DNA from: JBOFOR01 sp051659545
GTDB lineage: Bacteria; Bacillota; Clostridia; Peptostreptococcales; Peptostreptococcaceae
DNA length: 8,063 nt
Direction of reading: 5' to 3'
NCBI RefSeq assembly: GCF_051659545.1
Contig: NZ_JBOFOR010000056.1
Location: forward strand, 1-8,063
This document shows positions 1 to 5,355 of the stretch, piece by piece (position 1 is the stretch's first letter; the number at the start of each line of letters is the position of its first letter). The notes under the pieces were generated by a model. That model was not told where the DNA came from. It searched no databases and saw nothing but the letters and a program-made list of their open reading frames with translations. The position numbers and the translations under genes are program-made.

Positions 1-2
1 AA

Positions 3-215
3 AAGGATTTTAAACATATAGACTTTAGAAATAAATATATGGAAAAAGCATTTGATGATGCCCTTATGATAACTTTAGAAAGAGATGATGTTGATGATAT
101 AAAGGCTAGTTCATATAAATTTTTTAAAGCTACTTTAGACAACAAGATTGTTGAGTATAAACTTGAAGAAAAAGAGGATGTAGAGCATCAAAGAAATATT
201 GAACTGTTTTGGTAA
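3..215 (+). CDS. 3' end of a second RepB-like plasmid initiator gene (partial)
   Basis: An open frame runs in from the left edge and stops with TAA at 213-215, giving 70 C-terminal residues ending in NIELFW. By my count 53 of 70 residues are identical to the last 70 residues of the complete rep gene at 1569-2687, and most changes are conservative. The shared features are the segments MEKAF, RDDV, SYKFF and LDNKIVEYK and the FW end. It is therefore a paralogue or a second replicon's initiator, diverged too far for a recent copy. Its start and DNA-binding domains lie outside the window, so it cannot be said whether the gene is intact. A non-Rep protein sharing only this C-terminal domain is the alternative. 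The Fic gene starts 37 bases downstream on the same strand. Confidence 0.8.
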   Translation, partial: KDFKHIDFRNKYMEKAFDDALMITLERDDVDDIKASSYKFFKATLDNKIVEYKLEEKEDVEHQRNIELFW

Positions 216-252
216 AATCACAACAAATATAAATGAAAAGGAAGTGATAAAA

Positions 253-993
253 ATGAAATCATATATACCAAATTATACTTACGATTTTCCTATACAAATC
301 CCAAGAGGGGATAAAAGATATATATTAACATATGTAAGACAAATGATAAGTGAGTTTGTTTATGATATGGGAAACCTTGAAAATAATCCATTTACCTTTC
401 CTGAAGTACAAACATTATTAGATGGAATAACAGTAGGTGGTCATAAATTAAGTGATCAAAACCAAATATTAAATATAAAAGCGTCTTGGGATCATATGAT
501 TGGTCTAAGTGTAAAAGAAGATATAAACATAAATAAAGATACAATATGCTCAATTCATAATATAGTAGCAAAAGATGAAGCATTAATAGTAGGTGATTTT
601 AGAAATGGAAATATTGGAATAGCAGGGACGACTGAGTATAAGTGTATAGATGCATCTAAACTAAATGATACATTTGAAAATGATATAAACATAATAAATA
701 ATATAAATAACCCTCTAGAAAAAGCAATAATACTAAACTTATGGTTATCATATTGCCAATTCTTCTACGATGGTAATAAGAGGACTTCAAGATTAACAAG
801 TAATTTAATTCTTTTAGGCAATGATATAGGCGTATTATCTATTTCAGCTAGAAACAAGCAAGAATACAACACATTAATGCTAGAGTTTTATGAAACTCTT
901 AATGCAGATAGTATTATTAAGTTTTTAGTAGAAAAGTGCGTTACTTATTTTAGCGGATATAACTATAAGACATATAGTGAAATTATGAATTAA
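253..993 (+). CDS. Fic-domain protein with N-terminal inhibitory-type helix and degenerate Fic motif
   Basis: 246 residues. The open frame extends upstream to a TTG at 199, but ATG 253 has the ribosome binding site (AAGGAAGTG, 238-246, 6 bases before the ATG) and begins after the preceding stop codon. Fic proteins usually transfer AMP or another nucleotide monophosphate to hydroxyl side chains of target proteins. Residues 39-44 (MGNLEN) match the position of the inhibitory (S/T)xxxE(G/N) helix and keep the glutamate (E43). Residues 58-68 (GITVGGHKLSD) match the usual region after that helix. The Fic motif lies at 169-180, QFFYDGNKRTSR. The D-G-N-x-R anion-binding part is intact, but the catalytic histidine position holds Gln169, so ordinary AMPylation activity is doubtful. 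Fic genes are often found inside type I restriction loci, and the next ORF begins like HsdR, which fits. Family assignment is firm; activity is not. Confidence 0.85.
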   Translation: MKSYIPNYTYDFPIQIPRGDKRYILTYVRQMISEFVYDMGNLENNPFTFPEVQTLLDGITVGGHKLSDQNQILNIKASWDHMIGLSVKEDININKDTICSIHNIVAKDEALIVGDFRNGNIGIAGTTEYKCIDASKLNDTFENDINIINNINNPLEKAIILNLWLSYCQFFYDGNKRTSRLTSNLILLGNDIGVLSISARNKQEYNTLMLEFYETLNADSIIKFLVEKCVTYFSGYNYKTYSEIMN

Positions 994-1074
994 TAATAAT
1001 GGGGAGATAGAATATGAGTGAATTTGATTTTAAAGAAGATGAATTAGAAGAGGCATCTTTAGAAATTTTAGCAA

Positions 1075-1095
1075 GAGGGAAACTTTGTTTCCCTC
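1075..1095. repeat. Perfect 9-bp hairpin at the HsdR break point
   Basis: GAGGGAAAC (1075-1083), a 3-base loop TTT, then GTTTCCCTC (1087-1095). It starts within two bases of the point where HsdR-like coding ends. The left arm plus loop resembles the GAGGGAACTTT core of the A-type iterons at 1346-1454. It is followed by AAAAA and CCCCC, not by a T-run, so it does not look like a normal plus-strand terminator. Confidence 0.6.
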
Positions 1096-1099
1096 AAAA

Positions 1100-1111
1100 A
1101 CCCCCGGGGGT
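1100..1111. repeat. 12-bp perfect G/C palindrome (ACCCCCGGGGGT)
   Basis: A run of five C followed by five G, flanked by A and T, in sequence that is otherwise very AT-rich. It lies 5 bases after the 1075-1095 hairpin and upstream of the iterons. Its function is unknown; a protein-binding or structural element of the replication region is possible. Confidence 0.5.
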
Positions 1112-1156
1112 GCAAATTTTGACGTTTTGTAATTATTCAATAAAGTCACGAGTAAT

Positions 1157-1180
1157 AAGGCAGAGAAATCTGTCTTTTTT
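1157..1180 (+). terminator. Rho-independent terminator after the Fic/HsdR-remnant transcript
   Basis: AAGGCAGA (1157-1164) pairs with TCTGTCTT (1169-1176) as 8 bp with one G-T pair. The loop is a GAAA tetraloop, and the T-run continues to 1180. It would insulate the iterons and rep promoter from transcription coming from the Fic side. Confidence 0.7.
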
Positions 1181-1246
1181 AATACGACAAATTAGGGATT
1201 TATTTTTTATTAAATAAAATAGGACAGAAAAGAGCAGAAAAAATAC

Positions 1247-1303
1247 CTTTACTAGTCTTTACTAGTATTTAAAAAAAGTATTTATAGTATTTAATAGTAT
1301 TTA
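1247..1303. repeat. AT-rich short direct repeats upstream of the iterons
   Basis: Two tandem copies of CTTTACTAGT (1247-1256, 1257-1266) overlap four copies of AGTATTTA starting at 1264, 1277, 1286 and 1296, that is 13, 9 and 10 bases apart. Near-helical spacing of AT-rich 8- to 10-mers beside iterons is what a strand-opening region of a plasmid origin often shows. That role is inferred. No clear DnaA box (TTATCCACA) was seen. Confidence 0.45.
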
Positions 1304-1345
1304 GGCATATCTTAAAGTGTTGGAATTACTAATAAAATTCAATGT

Positions 1346-1476
1346 AAATACGACAGGAGGGAACTTTAATGCGACACATGGGAACCTTAAGTACGACAGG
1401 AGGGAACTTTAAATACGACACATGGGAACCTTATATGCGACAGGAGGGAACTTTAAATGCGACACATGGGAACCTT
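1346..1476 (+). repeat. Six iterons, two alternating types (plasmid origin)
   Basis: Six units lie head to tail: A 1346-1367, B 1368-1388, A 1389-1410, B 1411-1432, A 1433-1454, B 1455-1476. All are 22 bp except the second, which is 21 bp, so the spacing is close to two helical turns. The shared core is CGACA-N3/4-GGGAAC. A units read CGACAGGAGGGAACTTT, and B units read CGACACATGGGAACCTT. The two types alternate strictly, making three 43-44-bp double units. Iterons directly upstream of a RepB/Rep_3 gene are the expected binding sites for the initiator, controlling both replication start and copy number. Confidence 0.92.
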
Positions 1477-1498
1477 ATAAAACGCAAGTATTGAAAAG

Positions 1499-1527
1499 TT
1501 GACGTAATTATATTTTTATATTAAATT
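1499..1527 (+). promoter_or_regulatory. Probable rep promoter
   Basis: TTGACG (1499-1504), a 17-base spacer and TAAATT (1522-1527) give a plausible sigma-A promoter 22 bases after the last iteron. Transcription would start near 1535, just ahead of the rep ribosome binding site. Initiator bound to the adjacent iterons could repress it; that is inference. The stretch 1505-1550 is almost pure A/T and could also serve as unwinding DNA. Confidence 0.45.
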
Positions 1528-1568
1528 ATAAATAGATTTAATAGTAACAGTTGGGTGGAGGTATGGGA

Positions 1569-2687
1569 ATGGACACAAATGAAAAAAATATAGTTATGAA
1601 AAATAATATAATTATAAAAGCTAAATATAATATATCTACATTAGAAAATAGGATATTTCTAATGTTATTATACAAATTACAAAAAAATAATGATGATGTA
1701 ATCAAGTGTGAAATATCTCATGAAGAATTTAAGACTATAATAAAGAAGAAGCAGACTAGTTCTATAGATTCAATCTCCAATCTATTAGTTAATTTAAGAA
1801 AACAGAGTATTTATTTTAGAGATGAAGAAGGATGGGGGGAATATGGATTTATAAACGGTTTTAAGTATATAAAATCTAGGAAAACTTTTAAAATTGAAGC
1901 ATCTAAAGAGATCCATACTTACATTAGAAACTATTTAGAGATTGGATATACACCTGTTAACTTATCAATATTTTTTGGACTTATAAATCCAAATGCTCAA
2001 AGATTCTATGATTTATTGAGGTTATGGAGTGGAACGAAGTCAATTATAAATTACAAGATAGATGATCTTAAAGAGCTTTTAATGATTGAAGATAAGTATG
2101 ATAGGTACAATGATTTTAAAAGAAGAGTTATACTTCCAGCTATAAAAGAGCTTAATGAAACAGGATATTTTGAGATAGATATAAAAGAAAATAAAGTAGG
2201 TAGAAAAGTTGATTCTATAGACTTTATCGTAAAAGATCTGGATAAAAGGAAGTATTTTACCAAGGATGAGACTATAAAAGAAATACCAAGTGAAGTAATT
2301 GAATCAGTTGCAGTTACTGCGGATAATGTTATTATTCATGATAAAGAAGAGGAAATTTTCAAACCTAAATTTAGTGCTACTGAAGAAAATACAAATGAGT
2401 CAAAAAAATGTGATTTTGAGCCTTTTGTTCCTGATGAAAGCCTGTTTACCAAAGGTACTTTAAGAAGTTTTAAATTGGACTTTAAAGGAATTGATTTTAA
2501 GAATCAATACATGGAGAAAGCTTTTAATGATGCTGTAATGGTAACTCTTGATAGAGATGATGTAGAGACTATTAAAGCGACTTCATACAAGTTCTTCAAG
2601 GGTACTTTGGATAATAAGATTGTTGAGTATAAAATTGAGGAAAAAGAGGATATCGAGCATAAAAAAAATATTGAAATGTTTTGGTAA
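1569..2687 (+). CDS. rep: RepB/Rep_3-family plasmid replication initiator
   Basis: 372 residues from ATG 1569. The frame is open from a TTG at 1551, and an ATG at 1563 is also available, but GGTGGAGG (1554-1561) sits 7 bases before ATG 1569 and only 1 base before 1563. The protein should bind the iterons just upstream as a two-winged-helix initiator, open the origin and recruit host replication proteins. Residues 10-110 (IIIKAKYNISTLENRIFLMLL onward, with SISNLLVNLRKQSI) fit the first winged helix. Residues 120-225 (NLSIFFGLINPNAQRFYDLLRLW, then FKRRVILPAIKELNETGYFEI and a VGRKVDSIDFIV strand) fit the second. Residues 230-300 look like an acidic, low-complexity linker. Residues 303-372 form a C-terminal segment also found at 3-215. 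The length is somewhat above many Rep_3 proteins because of this extension. Family assignment is strong from both sequence and iteron context. Confidence 0.92.
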   Translation: MDTNEKNIVMKNNIIIKAKYNISTLENRIFLMLLYKLQKNNDDVIKCEISHEEFKTIIKKKQTSSIDSISNLLVNLRKQSIYFRDEEGWGEYGFINGFKYIKSRKTFKIEASKEIHTYIRNYLEIGYTPVNLSIFFGLINPNAQRFYDLLRLWSGTKSIINYKIDDLKELLMIEDKYDRYNDFKRRVILPAIKELNETGYFEIDIKENKVGRKVDSIDFIVKDLDKRKYFTKDETIKEIPSEVIESVAVTADNVIIHDKEEEIFKPKFSATEENTNESKKCDFEPFVPDESLFTKGTLRSFKLDFKGIDFKNQYMEKAFNDAVMVTLDRDDVETIKATSYKFFKGTLDNKIVEYKIEEKEDIEHKKNIEMFW

Positions 2688-2746
2688 GTATTATGTAAAT
2701 TGTAGGTAGTGCACGTTTTATGCACAAAAAGTGTGAAAAAAATGTG

Positions 2747-2771
2747 TATACAAACACATTGTGTTTGTATA
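2747..2771. promoter_or_regulatory. Perfect 12-bp inverted repeat overlapping a putative promoter
   Basis: TATACAAACACA (2747-2758), one T, then TGTGTTTGTATA (2760-2771). No T-run follows, so it is not an obvious rep terminator. It overlaps TATAAT at 2770-2775, with TATACA 17 bases upstream (2747-2752). A second TATAAT is at 2781-2786, with TTGTGT at 2759-2764. The symmetry suggests an operator for a dimeric repressor over a plus-strand promoter. Confidence 0.4.
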
Positions 2772-2778
2772 TAATAAA

Positions 2779-2815
2779 AATATAATATGTTAACTTCTAA
2801 TCAACATATTATATT
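2779..2815. repeat. 13-bp perfect inverted repeat with 11-bp spacer
   Basis: AATATAATATGTT (2779-2791), spacer 2792-2802, then AACATATTATATT (2803-2815). It could be a hairpin at the 5' end of a transcript or a binding site for a dimeric protein or recombinase. A dif/Xer-like reading was tested and is weak. Confidence 0.45.
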
Positions 2816-2974
2816 AATCTATGATGTGCTTGCTTTGTCAGAGAAGTGAAGTGCGGAGATTTTATCAACGGTTTCTTGTATTTAGCCGTTTCTGACTAGA
2901 AGTTTTTAACTTCGAACAAAAAATACATTCCAATGAAATGTGAAAGCATCTAACTTTTGTTAGATGCTTTTTTT
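2790..2974 (+). ncRNA. Candidate structured small RNA ending at a strong terminator
   Basis: No convincing coding frame exists here, but there are nested complementarities. The 19 bases at 2886-2904 can pair in three blocks: with AACGG (2867-2871), GTCAGA (2837-2842) and AACTTCTA (2792-2799). A competing hairpin GAAGTT-TTT-AACTTC (2899-2913) uses part of the same strand. Two possible promoters lie just upstream (2747-2786), and a strong terminator closes the region. The stretch could instead be the long 3' untranslated region of rep or a recombination site. No known RNA family was recognised. Confidence 0.3.
2943..2974 (+). terminator. Strong Rho-independent terminator (plus strand)
   Basis: AAAGCATCTAAC (2943-2954), TTTT loop, then GTTAGATGCTTT (2959-2970), with the T-run continuing to 2974. 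The 12-bp stem is perfect. On the minus strand the stem is followed by CACATTT and not by a T-run, so it serves plus-strand transcripts (rep or the candidate RNA). The minus-strand nuclease gene ends inside this stem. Confidence 0.85.
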
Positions 2975-3540
2975 GGTTTTTTAGCTTTATTCTTTTCCAT
3001 TTCTTCAATTGAAACTATATCAAATACATCTTGATCCTTGATGTATATATTATCATCTCTAACAAAAAAGCTTTCTGGATAGTGAGTTTTATCTTGTGCT
3101 AAGCTTAGATGCATATATTTTCCATTTTCATCTTTAAAAAACATATAGTCGCATTTTAAATTAGTTTTTAAACTTACATTTGAAGCATCAAAATCTAAAA
3201 TAACTTTCTCCAATAATAACTTATCTATATTATGAAAATAGATGACTCTATCATCTATTTTATTATCAAAATGAGCACTGCTTTTTATTGAGTTGTATGT
3301 AATATTCCCTTGTAATACATTATTAAAAATTCTATTCTTTTTATTACGTCTAGTATCAAGTTGTGGTAAATCAGTTAAATAGTGAAATCCAATTAGATGA
3401 TAAAAATTATCTTTTTTGAATTGAACTTGAAAAGTTTTCGTATTCCCATCTTTAGTATCTATAGTTATAATGAAGTCTTTGCCTAGTAACTTCTCATAAC
3501 TTTTAGCTGCCAAGATAAGAGGATCTATATCTATTGCCAT
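2950..3540 (-). CDS. PBECR4-like nuclease domain protein
   Basis: 196 residues from ATG 3540. A GTG at 3549 is in frame, but it is part of the ribosome binding site TAGGGGTG (3547-3554), which sits 6 bases before ATG 3540. The protein resembles PBECR4, one of the phage/plasmid-borne domains grouped with Barnase-EndoU-ColicinE5/D-RelE-like nucleases and predicted to cleave RNA. Family-like features are a Phe/Leu-rich segment with HLIGFHYLTDLP (about residues 48-59), the middle part NNVLQGNITYNSIKSS, and the later DYMFFKDENGKYMHLSLAQ and FFVRDDNIY strands. The C-terminus is a lysine-rich tail. No signal peptide or membrane segment is visible. It is monocistronic, with hairpins on both sides and no adjacent small antitoxin. 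The family name is from memory of the pattern, and toxicity is inferred. Confidence 0.65.
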   Translation of the reverse strand: MAIDIDPLILAAKSYEKLLGKDFIITIDTKDGNTKTFQVQFKKDNFYHLIGFHYLTDLPQLDTRRNKKNRIFNNVLQGNITYNSIKSSAHFDNKIDDRVIYFHNIDKLLLEKVILDFDASNVSLKTNLKCDYMFFKDENGKYMHLSLAQDKTHYPESFFVRDDNIYIKDQDVFDIVSIEEMEKNKAKKPKKASNKS

Positions 3541-3609
3541 AGCAATCACCCCTATATCATAAATTTAAAGTTGAATAATTGATATAATATTTAATATATC
3601 ATATTTAAT

Positions 3610-3615
3610 ATTATA
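3610..3615 (-). promoter_or_regulatory. Possible -10 element for the PBECR4-like gene
   Basis: TATAAT read on the minus strand, about 70 bases upstream of ATG 3540. No good -35 element was found at the right distance, and the sequence there is so AT-rich that chance matches are common. Confidence 0.25.
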
Positions 3616-3624
3616 CAATAAGTT

Positions 3625-3661
3625 AGTAGCCACTTTTGGGATATTAGTAAAAGTGGCTACT
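3625..3661. terminator. 13-bp hairpin between the HigBA pair and the PBECR4-like gene
   Basis: AGTAGCCACTTTT (3625-3637), 11-base loop, then AAAAGTGGCTACT (3649-3661). It lies 5 bases beyond the stop codon of the minus-strand antitoxin gene, the expected place for its terminator, and is A/T-extended at the stem base. The best T-run (ATTTTTAAA) is on the plus-strand side, so termination in the minus direction would rest mainly on the stem. Confidence 0.6.
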
Positions 3662-3665
3662 ATTT

Positions 3666-4757
3666 TTAAACATTAATTTTATATCTTTCTTTTAGATTAT
3701 TTAATCTACTATAATCTACATACTTATCTTTTTGCAATCTTCCAACTACAATTCCAGGATGTATTTTAATCTTTTTTGCAAATTGACAAATTTCATACTC
3801 TGAGAAATTTGATATAGCTACAAAAGACTTATAATCATCTGTAGGTATTAGAATTTCTTGAGCAAATAAATCTGCATCTTCTTCTAAGCTTTTATCTATT
3901 TTCTCCATCTTATTTGAATTAAAACTAATTAAAGTTAGCTTATGCTTCTCTTGCAACACATGTCTGATCTCGTGGAATAAAGAGAACCAGAATGTATCTG
4001 CAAAACTTCTTCTATCATTTAGAGCCAGTATAACCTTATTGTTATTAACCCATGTTACAGCTCCATTAATACCAGAATTTTTTAGATGAGGTAGTAGCAC
4101 AAAGCTAACACCGCATTCGCTAAATATTTCTTTTAGCCTAGGTAAAAATACACCTGGACTTTGTAGTGTCATTTCTCTAATTTCAGGGATGTATTTTTCT
4201 AATTTAGATTTACTAAATTGATCAACTTCCATATCTTTACCTATGTTTATAGCTGTTTGAAGCCAAGCTTTTGAATTAACTATATTTTTCTCATTTAAAG
4301 ACTCAGAGCATGATCTATAGTTAACTAATAAGTCTTGTCTTAGTAAAATACTTAGTTTAGATATTTTGAAATATGCACATAAATTTTTTATCTTTTCTAA
4401 TGCATCTCTAGTATTTTCAACAAAGCCTAAATTAACAAAATATTTATAATCAATTAGCTTTAAGAGTTTCTTTTCTGAGTCTAATTGTATTTCTTTTTCT
4501 ATTTCTAAATATTTTATATCATAAGTTTGCTGTAAATTTAACCACATTTCAGTGCTAGTACCAAACATAGTTGATAATTGAAGAGCAACATCATTAGATA
4601 AGTTTATTTTACCGTTGATTAGTTTGCTAACTGTTTTTCCAGATACACCTAATCTTTTTGCAAATTCATCCTGAGATATTTCCATATCTTCTATCATGTC
4701 TTTTATATAATATCCTGGATGAAACGCAATTAAGCTTTTATATTCTATTTTATTCAT
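3666..4757 (-). CDS. higA: HigA-type antitoxin: XRE helix-turn-helix fused to ImmA/IrrE metallopeptidase domain
   Basis: 363 residues. The start is ATG 4757, with GGAGGTGA at 4774-4767, 9 bases upstream. The N-terminus (FHPGYYIKDMIEDMEISQDEF onward, residues 12-75) is the HigA-type lambda-repressor-like helix-turn-helix: GVSGKTVSKLINGK is the recognition part, and WLNLQQTYD follows as in HigA. Residues about 200-335 form an ImmA/IrrE (DUF955, M78-type) domain: FHEIRH gives the zinc motif HExxH at 262-266, and EEDADLFAQEILIP (292-305) supplies the usual downstream acidic ligand region. It should bind and neutralise the HigB toxin encoded just upstream and repress the operon. Standard HigA is about 100 residues, so this is the long fused form. 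Its start overlaps the toxin's end by 8 bases, implying coupled translation. Whether the peptidase is active, and on what, is not visible. Confidence 0.9.
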   Translation of the reverse strand: MNKIEYKSLIAFHPGYYIKDMIEDMEISQDEFAKRLGVSGKTVSKLINGKINLSNDVALQLSTMFGTSTEMWLNLQQTYDIKYLEIEKEIQLDSEKKLLKLIDYKYFVNLGFVENTRDALEKIKNLCAYFKISKLSILLRQDLLVNYRSCSESLNEKNIVNSKAWLQTAINIGKDMEVDQFSKSKLEKYIPEIREMTLQSPGVFLPRLKEIFSECGVSFVLLPHLKNSGINGAVTWVNNNKVILALNDRRSFADTFWFSLFHEIRHVLQEKHKLTLISFNSNKMEKIDKSLEEDADLFAQEILIPTDDYKSFVAISNFSEYEICQFAKKIKIHPGIVVGRLQKDKYVDYSRLNNLKERYKINV

Positions 4758-5100
4758 AATGATTTGTCACCTCCAGTGCTAAAATGATTTTAGTACTTTT
4801 AAATATTTTATTTTCATCTGTTGTATCCCATCTATTCTTTGAATTGTCTAAAGGAACTATTATTAATCTATATCCTAATCGCTTGCCTAAATCAATGGCA
4901 TAACTACCTTTTCGATCACCTTTTAGTGCGTGAAGTCTATACATAGGCATGTTTTTGATATCCATTAAACATGTAGAGTTATCTATAAAGTTTATTGTAC
5001 TATGCAACTTCTCAGCAACTTGTTTATTAAGTTTTTTCTGAGCTGCTGTGTAGTTAGTACATTGTTTTTCAACGGCTTTATTATCATAAATTATATCCAT
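4750..5100 (-). CDS. higB: HigB-type (RelE/ParE superfamily) toxin
   Basis: 116 residues from ATG 5100. The sequence follows the HigB pattern linked to HTH-ImmA/IrrE antitoxins: it opens MDIIYDNKAVEKQCTNY, has the helical KLHSTINFIDN segment, then MYRLHALKGDRKGSYAIDLG and GYRLIIVPLD strands, and ends in ILALEVTNHYE. Toxins of this family are ribosome-dependent or free mRNA endonucleases. The ribosome binding site is poor (an AGAGGA lies some 17 bases upstream), whereas the antitoxin's is strong, which would keep toxin synthesis below antitoxin synthesis. Toxin-first order is normal for hig systems. Likely role: plasmid stabilisation or phage defence (inference). Confidence 0.88.
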   Translation of the reverse strand: MDIIYDNKAVEKQCTNYTAAQKKLNKQVAEKLHSTINFIDNSTCLMDIKNMPMYRLHALKGDRKGSYAIDLGKRLGYRLIIVPLDNSKNRWDTTDENKIFKSTKIILALEVTNHYE

Positions 5101-5132
5101 AATAAAATTCTCATATTCCTCTTTAGTATTTT

Positions 5133-5170
5133 TTTTACCTTTTAGGTAAAATTATTTTATCTTAATTATA
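5133..5170 (-). promoter_or_regulatory. Putative higBA promoter -10 with an adjacent palindromic operator
   Basis: TATAAT on the minus strand (5170-5165) would start transcription near 5158. Immediately downstream lies the palindrome TTTTACCT-TTT-AGGTAAAA (5133-5151, 8-bp perfect arms), between the start point and the toxin ATG at 5100. That is a natural place for HigA to repress its own operon. The -35 region is weak. Binding is inference. Confidence 0.45.
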
Positions 5171-5325
5171 GTGTATTCTAAGAAATAAATAAAGTTACAT
5201 TTTGTATATATTAAGTGATAAAATAGAGATTAAGAAAGAAGAAATACAAGAGTTAAGTAATGGAATTAGTTAAATGAGTAAGTTGAGCTTTAAAACAATA
5301 TAAGTAAATATATGTAATAACTTAA

Positions 5326-5334
5326 TGATATAAT
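5326..5334 (+). promoter_or_regulatory. Possible extended -10 promoter for the first rpn-like gene
   Basis: TGATATAAT matches the extended -10 form TGnTATAAT and has no good -35. Transcription would begin about 15 bases before ATG 5356, very close to the ribosome binding site, so the leader would be short. Confidence 0.35.
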
Positions 5335-5355
5335 GGAATTAAAGGCGGTGAACTA

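Larger units (their letters stand above)
1014..1217 (+). pseudogene. Remnant of type I restriction subunit HsdR (5' end only)
   Basis: ATG 1014 follows a good ribosome binding site (GGGGAGA, about 1001-1007) 20 bases after the Fic stop. The first 20 or so residues (MSEFDFKEDELEEASLEILA) match how many type I restriction endonuclease R subunits begin. After codon 20 the similarity stops at a hairpin (1075-1095), and the rest (to TAA at 1215-1217) reads through what looks like non-coding replication-region DNA, including a G/C palindrome and a terminator. A full HsdR is roughly 1000 residues, so nothing functional can remain. The recognition rests on a short segment recalled from the family and not on a domain, so the family call is moderately sure. 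That the ORF is not a normal intact gene is surer. A genuine 67-residue small protein is the alternative. Confidence 0.6.

Noticed and set aside
199..252. TTG start for the Fic gene at 199
   Set aside because: It would overlap the end of the preceding rep-like gene and lacks a ribosome binding site; ATG 253 has a good one.
392..583. 63-codon minus-strand ORF inside the Fic gene
   Set aside because: It is a shadow of the Fic coding frame: Leu/Tyr-rich low complexity and no independent signals.
2051..2725. Two minus-strand ORFs opposite rep
   Set aside because: Both are antisense shadows of the rep frame and are Ser/Leu-rich; the plus strand encodes a clear conserved protein.
2768..2795. Possible dif/Xer resolution site (ATATGTTAACT resembles the XerD arm of Firmicute dif)
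   Set aside because: The XerD-like arm matches 9 of 11, but the XerC arm at the required spacing matches only about 3 of 11. The AT-rich setting makes this a likely chance match.
2821..2895. 24-codon ORF starting ATG ATG TGC TTG
   Set aside because: It has no ribosome binding site, an unusual Cys/Arg-rich composition, and lies across the inverted-repeat cluster; RNA structure explains the region better.
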